64,000 nt of DNA from Bactericera cockerelli. Its lineage: Eukaryota > Arthropoda > Insecta > Hemiptera > Triozidae. The stretch lies in assembly GCA_024516035.1 (NCBI GenBank), contig CM044956.1, positions 5,868,611 to 5,932,610 of the forward strand. Reading direction: 5' to 3'. How positions within the stretch are numbered: the first letter of the stretch is position 1; each line of letters opens with the position of its first letter. The position numbers and the translations under genes are program-made. This document shows, piece after piece, positions 57,225 through 64,000 of this stretch. The notes beneath the pieces are model-generated. The model was not told the origin of the DNA and made no database searches. It saw only the letters and a list, made by a program, of their open reading frames with translations.

Positions 57225-57622
57225 ACTAATTTCCTTATCACCGTTACTGGTGACTCAAAGTTAACAGTTCGATAAAAATTGATATCATATTCGTAAATCA
57301 GCACCTCAACATCACAAAAAAAGAAGAAAAAAAATTGACTATAAACAATAAATGACTGCTAGTTAATTATTATAATAAATATAAGATATAATTAACTTCC
57401 ATACCACATTTCAAGTCTCTAGCTCTTACCGTTCTCAAGATATCGTGTTCACACACATACATAGGTACATACATACACACAGAGACAGAAAGACAGACAT
57501 ACGGACCAATGGCCGAAAACAACGTTTTCTTGAGGCTTTTATTTGTCCAGAAATGTGAAAAACAAGGAAGGTCAAATTTTCGACGAATGCAATACTTTCC
57601 TTATTGTAGGATAAGGAAAGTA
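57225..57622 (+). mobile_element. REP-J copy 4, core deleted
   Basis: It shares TTTCCTTATCACC, ACTGGTGACTCAAAGTTAAC, TTAACTTCCATACCACATTT, CAAGTCTCTAGCTCTTACCG, a CATACATAGGTACATACA microsatellite, CGGACCAATGGCCGAAAACA, GGTCAAATTTTCGACGAATG and the terminal hairpin ACTTTCCTTATTGTAGGATA to AGGAAAGT. The GC-rich core and preceding ~180 bp are missing. Confidence 0.75.
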
Positions 57623-57714
57623 AAAATAAATATTGTTTGTCTAATACACATTTTCAGAGATATCTAATGTTCTTGTTGCTGATAAAAAAAACGCTTAGAC
57701 AGTTCTGAATCCAT

Positions 57715-57716
57715 TA
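57715..57716. repeat. TA target duplication (left)
   Basis: Matched by TA at 58674-58675. Confidence 0.6.
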
Positions 57717-57874
57717 CAGTCGAACCTGGATAAACAGGAATTGAAGGGACCGCCAATCTATTCCTCTTTATAGAGGTTTCCTCTTTAAAAAGGTTTCCTC
57801 TTTAGGGAGGTTCCAAATTTCGTTTTCCTGCTTCTAGAGGTTCATTAAAATACAGGTCGAGAGGAATATTGTCC

Positions 57875-57945
57875 TACGGTTAGTGGTTTACATGGTTGTT
57901 TTTTAAATCACAGTGCTGGGGTTCGATTCTTCAAGCTGCGAAATT
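57875..57945 (+). mobile_element. tRNA-like head inside the Tigger-like element
   Basis: TGTCCTACGGTTAGTGGTTT, ACATGGTTG, TGGGGTTCGATTCTTC has A- and B-box-like motifs. Possibly a truncated SINE. No partner copy elsewhere in the window. Confidence 0.35.
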
Positions 57946-58047
57946 TTAATAAGAAAATAAATTTACTGACCATAATGTAAGGTTTCATGGGGTTGTTTAT
58001 TTTTTAAGTACTTCTGCGAAGAATGTACCTAGGTAAACAAAAAAATG

Positions 58048-58254
58048 TTAGCATAAATGTATACATGAGATTAGTCCTTCAGCATTCTTGAGTTTTATCG
58101 TGTCCCTTGCTTTTATGAGATTGTAGAGGGATGTTGACGACATGCCATAGAACTCAATCAGTTGCTTTGGTGTTGCCCCGTCTTCATATTTGGCGATGAT
58201 CTCCAGCTTTTCTTTCATGCTTCGAGTTTTATGTGGAACTTTTTTACCAGACAT
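58048..58254 (-). pseudogene. Pogo/Tigger transposase remnant (CENP-B/psq HTH)
   Basis: 68 codons: MSGKKVPHKTRSMKEKLEII, AKYEDGATPKQLIEFYGMSS, TSLYNLIKARD. The KLEIIAKYEDG, YGMSSTSLYNLIK pattern is the N-terminal psq-type helix-turn-helix of CENP-B-like pogo transposases, which binds the terminal repeats. The second HTH and DDE catalytic domain are absent, so it cannot transpose on its own. It begins with ATG inside the left portion of the element in minus orientation. Confidence 0.8.
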
Positions 58255-58679
58255 GATTGAAAACTATAGTCTCTCAAGTAACAAATAAGAACTGAAGGTA
58301 GGTACTGAAACTGAAACTGACTGATACAAAAAGGAGTGAGAATTAATTTCATAAGCGACACATTGTGTGCAAGATTAAACAAGTCACAACAAAGTCCTGT
58401 TTAAAGAAGTTTGGCGAAATGGTTTTCCTGTTTATAGAGGCTCGCTCGATCCAAATTCCTCTTTACAGAGGTTCAGATGAAACAGTTTTCCTCTTTATAG
58501 AGGCTCCCAACCGCGGGGCGACGAGTTTCCGAAAAAACATACTATTCCTCTTTATAGAGGCTCGAATTTCCTGTTTAACCAGGTTTTTGGTCAAAAAATG
58601 AAGGGGCCACGATTTCCTTCCTTTTTATAGGGGTTTCCTCTTTATCCAAGTTCTCTTTATCCAGGTTCGACTGTATTAT

Positions 58680-59190
58680 CTTCAAAAGACATAGATGCAC
58701 TGAATTAAACTTCAAATACTTCAATTATCTTTTAATCTCCAATCCGAGATTTTTTTATCAACAGAGGAAATAGCGAAATGAAATTAATTTAGTATGCATT
58801 AAAATCCTGTCCCTTTCGTCCGTGGCATTATACCGTCCAGGATAAAAAATCTTGCTCTCTTCCATATTATTTTCTTTTTTGCTCTGTTCCATAATTCCTG
58901 GGCAGAAATAAATTATTCAAAAGCTATAACGTGAAATAATGAGTCACTGATGTTCTCCTGAGTTGAATCTATTACGTTTATCATAATTCCATTATTATTA
59001 TTATTACTATCATAGAGAACTTTTATTTTATTTATCATTGTACTTCGCGAGATGGATCGTATTTGAAAAAGCTTATTTAAGCTCAACTTTTGGAAAATAA
59101 TCTTAGAAGCCAAATAAAAATGGCTTCGGATGGGTTCTCTGTATACAAAAAAGAAATGAAAAAAAAAAAGAAATGAATTATTATTATAAA
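58680..59190. other. Unassigned AT-rich sequence
   Basis: No recognised gene. The minus-strand frame across 58913-59476 runs through SINE tails, an A/T homopolymer and unrelated sequence and is not credible. Confidence 0.4.
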
Positions 59191-59194
59191 AGAT

Positions 59195-59282
59195 AAGATA
59201 TTGGGATATTAACGATATAGAAAATTCCTGTAATTCTGCGCTACCCACTAAAATTGTGATACAATAACAAACAAAAAACAAA
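59195..59282 (+). mobile_element. SINE-F 3' fragment
   Basis: AAGATATTGGGATATTAACG, ATATAG, AATTCTGCGCTACCCACTAA, AATTGTGATACAATAAC. The same subfamily as the 25511 copy. Confidence 0.65.
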
Positions 59283-59283
59283 T

Positions 59284-59286
59284 CTG

Positions 59287-59317
<31 letters not shown>

Positions 59318-59605
59318 AAGTGTTTCACAGCCTTTTTTATTTAGTAGCCATGAAACAGGAGCTACTGTAGACGTTTGTGTACTGTGTGTGTTGTAGCCTG
59401 CCCATCCCGTAGTATGCCTCCTCTCTGATGGGCGAGAAGTGACACAATACTTCCCAATCAGGTCCTGGGTCAACACGAGCGCACCGGAAGATATCCCTTA
59501 CAAACAATTGTAATCAAATTTTGAATACAAATTCTTGTCGGCGCGGGGGTTCGTACCCGGGACCTTCCGTATGGCAAGTGAGTGCTTAACCACTGAGCTA
59601 TTTTT
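59284..59605 (-). mobile_element. SINE-H copy, full length
   Basis: The minus strand head is ATAGCTCAGTGGTTAAGCAC, TCACTTGCCATACGGAAGGT, CCCGGGTACGAACCCCCGCG, CCGACAAG. The body is TTGTATTCAAAATTTGATTA, CAATTGTTTGTAAGGGATAT, GGTGCGCTCGTGTTGACCCA, GTGTCACTTCTCGCCCATCA, AGGAGGCATACTACGGGATG, CATGGCTACTAAATAAAAAA, GGCTGTGAAACACTTATCTT. It ends in a poly(A) tail (T run 59287-59312 on plus). Confidence 0.88.
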
Positions 59606-59639
59606 TTTTCTCTCTCTCTCTGGTCTTGTTACTTGGCAT

Positions 59640-59858
59640 CCTCAATATTTTCAGCTTATCTCCCCTCGACTACAAAATGTGTTTTGGCGAACTCTTCTTA
59701 ACTCCAGTTTTCACCCGATTGCTTTCCGTTGCAACTCAAGCAGAAGAAACACCCCTTATTTATTGTCTCCTAATAGTGCAACAGAGATAGAAACAATACA
59801 GGGCAGGTCAAACAGATGTTTCTATAGTGGTACCTCTGAAAATTCAACAAGAATTTAA
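59640..59858 (+). other. Unidentified protein-like fragment
   Basis: A plus frame reads about 70 codons (HPQYFQLISPRLQNVFWRTL, LNSSFHPIAFRC, GRSNRCFYSGTSENSTRI) and ends with TAA. It looks more protein-like than most frames here, but I cannot name a family. It may be a decayed transposon protein or a retrocopy. Confidence 0.25.
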
Positions 59859-59935
59859 GTCTCGGTTTCAGCGTAGAATTAGTAAAGCGAGTTTGAGTAG
59901 TTGTGATATCACCAAAGTGACACAAATATGATAAA
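59855..59935 (+). mobile_element. SINE-A 3' part
   Basis: AAGTCTCGGTTTCAGCGTAG, AATTAGTAAAGCGAGTTTGA, GTAGTTGTGATATCACCAAA, GTGACACAAATATGATAA. Confidence 0.8.
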
Positions 59936-59984
59936 AATAAGGGGTGTTTAAAAAAAATACTAATGTCCTAACTAAAGGGCGGGG

Positions 59985-60178
59985 TTATTATTATTATTAA
60001 ACACTTTATTAGATAGGAACACATATGTACAAATAATTATTATAACAATGAAAAAAAAATGGAAACAAAATATACAATAAAAAGGAAAAAGAAAAGAAAA
60101 ATATGTATAAACATAAGTCCTAACTAAAGGGCGGGTTTCTTGCCTGCGGTAATCTCTTCCACCCAACCCTTGCTACAA
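59985..60178 (-). mobile_element. REP-B copy
   Basis: GTTATTATTATTATTAAACA, CTTTATTAGATAGGAACACA, an A-rich body, CATAAGTCCTAACTAAAGGG, CGGGTTTCTTGCCTGCGGTA, ATCTCTTCCACCCAACCCTT. The stem has mismatches (CTTGCC versus GGTAAT). Confidence 0.8.
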
Positions 60179-60179
60179 C

Positions 60180-60552
60180 AACGCTAATTAAAGTAACAAA
60201 GCGTACATCATTATTTCTCCTTGCAGGATTCCAGGTATGCAATTTGATATGCAGCCGCGGGACATCAGGAGATGAGTCGAGAATTTTTCCATCTCTTTTA
60301 TTTTTCGAATTTATTTTCAACTAGCAAAATTCAAAATTTCTGGAGGGTTATAATGATCACACGCGTTCCAATTTTGTTGAAGGGTTGCAGAGAGCGTCCA
60401 TTTTGTTGAAGGGTTTAAGGGTCCTTCAGGGTGCATTCTGACGAATTTATGAGATGTGAGAGTGACCCTTTATCATGCTAGACTGGAACGGTACTCGGGT
60501 ATTTGGGTCAGTAATGAAAAAATAGGTGGGTAATGTATGTGATCCGGTATTT
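60180..60552. other. Unassigned sequence
   Basis: ATTTTGTTGAAGGGTT appears twice (about 60370 and 60400) as a short direct repeat. No gene was recognised. Confidence 0.4.
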
Positions 60553-63500
60553 TATTTTTTTTATTTTATTTATTTGTTACAATGTCTCCTTATTTTCTAG
60601 ACATTTTACAATTTATTGATAGAAGATAGTAGAAAGGTACAATATTGAAGGTATGAAGAAAGAAGTATATAAGAAATACATAGGATATAAATATCTAAAT
60701 TTAATACATAAGGATGAACATAGATGGGTATATTTAATGTTGGAATTCCATGGTCAGTCACATTTTTGTTAATTTTGTGTGTATGTAGTGTTGTGTTTCT
60801 GTATATAAGATTTTGGATTTATTTATTTATTAATTAATTAAGTATGTCTCTTAATATAATTTGATGTATGTTTTCTTTAAAGGTGGGAAAATTATCACTA
60901 AAATCTATTTGATGATATTTGTTTGCATTGATCATTGCTTTTTCAATTGTGGAAATAATTGATTGATTTTTGATTTTAAATGGTTCATTGTATATATTTC
61001 TTGTTCTATAATTTGGTATTTTGAAATTTACTTGATTGAGAAGGTCGGGTGAATCTATCATGTTGTTTATTAGTTTATATAGGAAAATAAGTGATTGTTC
61101 GGTTCTTCTATTGTGTAAAGTATCCATATTTAGTTGTTCAATTAAGAGTTTGTAGGATATGTTTTCAGGGTATAATGGATAAAAGCCATTGAACTTATGG
61201 AAAAGGTATCTTGCAAACTTTGCTTGTATATTTTCTATTTGCTTATTTAATGTTTCGTTTGTAGGGTCCCATAAAATTGAGCAATATTCGAGTTTTGATC
61301 TTATAAGTGAGAAATATAACTGTGTTATGGTATCAATTTCATTGATTCTTTTGCAGTTTCTTTTTATAAGGCCTAATACTTTGTTACATTGTGATGTTAT
61401 GTTGTCAATATGCACATTAAATTTCAAGTTACTTTGGAAGGTCACTCCTAGGTCTTTTTTAAATTCAACTTTTTCAAGTGATTCATTATTGATTTTGTAT
61501 TTATATTTAATGGTATTTGTTGTAGATTTTCTTGTTATGGTCATTTGCTCACATTTCAGTACATTGAAATTTAGATGATTTTCTTTAGCCCAGGATTCAA
61601 CTAAATAAAGATCATTTTGTAATAGAATGCAATCATTAATTGTCTTAATTTTTTTATATAGTTTGAGATCGTCTGCAAATAGTTCATAGAACGAGTTTTT
61701 GATGATTTTATGTATTTTGTGAAGTATAGTTATAAAGAAGAGACTAGATAGTTTTGATCCTTGGGGGACTCCTGATGGGGGATAAAAAGGCTCGGATATG
61801 CTTTCTTTGTATTGCACTTTAGTTTCTCTATTTTTCAAGTACGAAGAGATGAACTCTATATAGTTAGTATCAAGATTTAATTCTATTAGACTATTGAGAA
61901 GAACATTAAAGTGGATCCTGTCGAAAATTTTTTCAAAGTCGCAATATATCACGTCTATCTGTGTTTTCTCATTTAGTGCTTCAGCGCAATGTGTGTGGAA
62001 AGAGATTAGGTTTGTTAACGTAGAGCGCTTTAGGACGAATCCATGTTGATTTTTATCAATTTTATTGAAGATATGGTGTGAGATATCGTTATATAAGATA
62101 GTTTCAAATACCTTTGCAAAGCTATTTATTTTTGTTATAGGTCTATAGTTGTTTATAATTTGTAGATTACCTTTTTTTGGAACGGGTGTTATTATTGAAT
62201 CTTTCAGCTTGCTGGGGAATGTTTTGTTTTTAAGAGCTAAGTTGTACAGAAAGGTTAGTGGTTTAGCTAATATTTTTGCACTGTTTTTGACAAATGTGGG
62301 TGGGATTTGGTCTGGACCTGGAGATTTGTTTTTGGGTAATTTTTTAATTGCTGTTATAACGTGTTTTATTGTTATTTGTGGAATTTTTAAGAAATCACTC
62401 GATGAATCGTTTTGTGCTGTTTTTTCTATTGATTTGTTTATGTAAACTGATTTAAAATATTGTGCATAAGCGTTTGTTATTATCTTTGGTTCTTGGATAA
62501 TTTCTTGTTCAATATCAAAGGAGTTTAGTGTGGATTTTTTCTTCTTATCTTTTATAAAGTTCCAGAATTGTTTTGGGTTGTTTTTTAGATTTTTTGATGC
62601 AGTGTTTATATAACTTCTATAATCCTTTATTATGTTGGAATTTAGTTTACTTTTTGTCTCAATTAAGTTGTTTAGATGATTAATGGTAGGCCTTTTTCGT
62701 TTTATTAGTCTTTCTTTTCTTCTATGGAGTTTTCTTGTACCATACGTCCACCAGATAGGATGTTTATCTTTAATTTTGTAAGTACTTTTACTAATATTTT
62801 CATCAAAGATCTTGTAGAGAGTTTTATAGAAGTAATCAAATGCTGATTCGCTATGTTTAAACTTGTATAGTTCTTCCCAGTGGATATTGGATAGTAAGTT
62901 GTTCAATTGTAGATGATCAGTTTTGTTAAAGTTGTATCTGTATGATATACTTTGTTGGAATGTATTTGTTTGAGGTTTATTTTTCTTTGTGTCAGTATTT
63001 TTCTTTTTTGTTAAATTTATTAAGAGTGGGGGATGTGAACTATTTCTTTTTACTAGGCCTTTTGTTTCTTGGATTTTTATTTTGAAGTTACTATTGACGT
63101 TAAATAATATAAGATCTATTGTTCTATTTTTTTCGTTTTTGGTGATATTATAATTTTTGATGTTCATAAGATAACATAAGTTTTTCATCTCCATGGTTAT
63201 TGAGTTTTTGTCTTGTAATAGGTCTATGTTAAAATCTCCTACCATTAATAAAGGAGTGTCATGTTTATGATATTTATTTTCAATATATTTTGTAAATGTT
63301 AGTATTGTTTGATATGTTACTGGTGGTGGGATATACACTAGACATATGATGATGTTATATGGTTTTAATAGTTGTATCCACATACATTCAAATTGCTGAT
63401 TTGTTGAATTCCATTCGGTTAATAACTTGATTTTGAAGTGTGATTTTACAGCTATGATTAGGCCTCCTCCATCTTGTTTTGGTGTATTTTTTAAATCTCT

Positions 63501-64000
63501 ATCTAATCGTATTACTTGATAATTATTTGTAAATAGTTCACCGTCGTGTATACCATCATTTAACCACGATTCATTGATGAGGATTATGTCATGATTTTCG
63601 GAGTTGAGATTTGTATAAAAAATATCAGTTTTAGTTCGCAACCCTTGAACATTTTGGTAGAAAATGGATATTTCTTTATTCATTTGTTTGCATGTGATTG
63701 GGGAGTCAGTACAATTTATTTCGATTATATTTCTGTTGTGTTTTTTGGAAGAAGCTATGTTTCTTTCTGTATTTTTCGGTTTTTGATATTTTCTATTCAT
63801 ATTTAGTGTTACAGGTATAGGATATTGATGTTCATATTTTTTATAGTTAACATTTGTTTCATTTTGATTTTTTGTTATAGAGTAATCAATGAAATTATGC
63901 TTCGACATGGCTGTGATTTTATTTGTGATAGATTTATTAAATTTTTGTAGATAGGATTCAAATGCATATTTTAAGTTACATGCTTCATTTGTGTTATTCC
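60553..64000 (-). mobile_element. Jockey-like LINE, 5' end beyond window
   Basis: The minus-strand element has its A-rich 3' end (TAAATAAAATAAAAAAAATA, 60553-60575), a ~280-bp 3' UTR, and ORF2 60834-63908. Sequence continues past ORF2's start to the window edge, where ORF1 would be expected. It is distinctly more AT-rich than the 46-kb LINE. Confidence 0.88.
60834..63908 (-). CDS. Jockey-like LINE ORF2: endonuclease + reverse transcriptase
   Basis: 1024 codons from ATG 63908 to TAA. A Lys/Asn-rich N-terminal extension of ~75 residues precedes an APE endonuclease with N86 (YQNVQGLRTK), E113 (INESWL), GDFN at 224-227 and R-N-S-S-H at 288-292. The usual Asp before the catalytic His (SDH) is Ser291. 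RT has SPGPDQIPP, RPITKINSFAKVFE, motif A D657 (YCDFEKIFDR), GVPQGSKLSS and F744-A-D-D. The C-terminal domain is typical of Jockey/CR1 ORF2s. No stop or frameshift interrupts it. Activity is uncertain because of the endonuclease change. Confidence 0.92.
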   Translation of the reverse strand: MSKHNFIDYSITKNQNETNVNYKKYEHQYPIPVTLNMNRKYQKPKNTERNIASSKKHNRNIIEINCTDSPITCKQMNKEISIFYQNVQGLRTKTDIFYTNLNSENHDIILINESWLNDGIHDGELFTNNYQVIRLDRDLKNTPKQDGGGLIIAVKSHFKIKLLTEWNSTNQQFECMWIQLLKPYNIIICLVYIPPPVTYQTILTFTKYIENKYHKHDTPLLMVGDFNIDLLQDKNSITMEMKNLCYLMNIKNYNITKNEKNRTIDLILFNVNSNFKIKIQETKGLVKRNSSHPPLLINLTKKKNTDTKKNKPQTNTFQQSISYRYNFNKTDHLQLNNLLSNIHWEELYKFKHSESAFDYFYKTLYKIFDENISKSTYKIKDKHPIWWTYGTRKLHRRKERLIKRKRPTINHLNNLIETKSKLNSNIIKDYRSYINTASKNLKNNPKQFWNFIKDKKKKSTLNSFDIEQEIIQEPKIITNAYAQYFKSVYINKSIEKTAQNDSSSDFLKIPQITIKHVITAIKKLPKNKSPGPDQIPPTFVKNSAKILAKPLTFLYNLALKNKTFPSKLKDSIITPVPKKGNLQIINNYRPITKINSFAKVFETILYNDISHHIFNKIDKNQHGFVLKRSTLTNLISFHTHCAEALNEKTQIDVIYCDFEKIFDRIHFNVLLNSLIELNLDTNYIEFISSYLKNRETKVQYKESISEPFYPPSGVPQGSKLSSLFFITILHKIHKIIKNSFYELFADDLKLYKKIKTINDCILLQNDLYLVESWAKENHLNFNVLKCEQMTITRKSTTNTIKYKYKINNESLEKVEFKKDLGVTFQSNLKFNVHIDNITSQCNKVLGLIKRNCKRINEIDTITQLYFSLIRSKLEYCSILWDPTNETLNKQIENIQAKFARYLFHKFNGFYPLYPENISYKLLIEQLNMDTLHNRRTEQSLIFLYKLINNMIDSPDLLNQVNFKIPNYRTRNIYNEPFKIKNQSIISTIEKAMINANKYHQIDFSDNFPTFKENIHQIILRDILN

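Larger units (their letters stand above)
57717..58673. mobile_element. Tigger/pogo-like DNA transposon, internally deleted
   Basis: The ends CAGTCGAACCTGGATAA and TTATCCAGGTTCGACTG are exact inverted repeats flanked by TA. Subterminal TTTCCTCTTTATAGAGG motifs recur many times on both sides. It contains a transposase N-terminal remnant on the minus strand (58048-58254). At 957 bp it is well under a full Tigger. A tRNA-like segment lies near 57875-57945. Confidence 0.85.

Noticed and set aside
58913..59476. 187-codon minus-strand frame
   Set aside because: It spans the 3' end of a SINE-H, its poly(A) tail and unrelated AT-rich DNA.
59535..59858. Complete gene of 107 codons
   Set aside because: The 5' half is the SINE-H head on the other strand. 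Only the 3' ~70 codons are listed as an unidentified fragment.

Overview
This window looks like a gene-poor, AT-rich, repeat-dense piece of an animal nuclear genome, most likely an arthropod. The evidence is APE-type non-LTR retrotransposons (LINEs), many tRNA- and 5S-rRNA-derived SINEs, TIR DNA transposons, long polypurine tracts and minisatellites. There is no operon structure and I found no confident host gene. A hemipteran-like insect is a guess from the general style of the repeats and is not shown by the sequence.

Layout. 0-6 kb: SINE fragments, a 29-bp minisatellite, a foldback element (1600-1892), and a 55-bp satellite inside an 80-bp direct repeat. 6-10.5 kb: two GA tracts, a 1.5-kb TIR element with a 6-bp target duplication (TSD) and its own tandem arrays, and a 116-bp hairpin. 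11-20 kb: nested SINEs and retroposons, a three-level nested palindromic element (12380-13243), CT/GA tracts and 5S-derived SINEs. 21-28 kb: a piggyBac-like TTAA element, three copies of an unclassified ~660-bp repeat (REP-J), a 33-bp satellite and several SINEs. 28.9-31 kb: a large inverted duplication and a 1.1-kb polypurine tract. 33-36 kb: two 5'-truncated LINE copies. 36-45 kb: SINEs, a 39-bp satellite, and a short Helitron-like insertion with an empty site available in the same window. 45.7-51.06 kb: a full-length LINE with a perfect 15-bp TSD. 51-60 kb: nested SINEs, a minisatellite split by a retroposon, and a Tigger/pogo-like element with a transposase remnant. 60.5-64 kb: a second, Jockey-like LINE running off the window end.

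How the parts fit. The LINEs at 46-51 kb and 60.5-64 kb encode endonuclease plus reverse transcriptase, and such machinery is the usual driver of SINE movement. The SINE families were named locally: A, D, E, F, G, H (tRNA-like heads), 5S-SINE (5S rRNA-like head), and REP-B (retroposon 3' ends with ATT-type tails). The most unusual items are: ORF1 and ORF2 of the full-length LINE share one frame, separated only by one UGA with no AUG for ORF2; a Pro/Ser-rich insertion inside its reverse transcriptase; 5S-derived SINEs sharing a body domain with tRNA-derived SINE-G; a covarying stem-loop at the 3' ends of several retroposon families; and the nested palindromic element at 12.4-13.2 kb.
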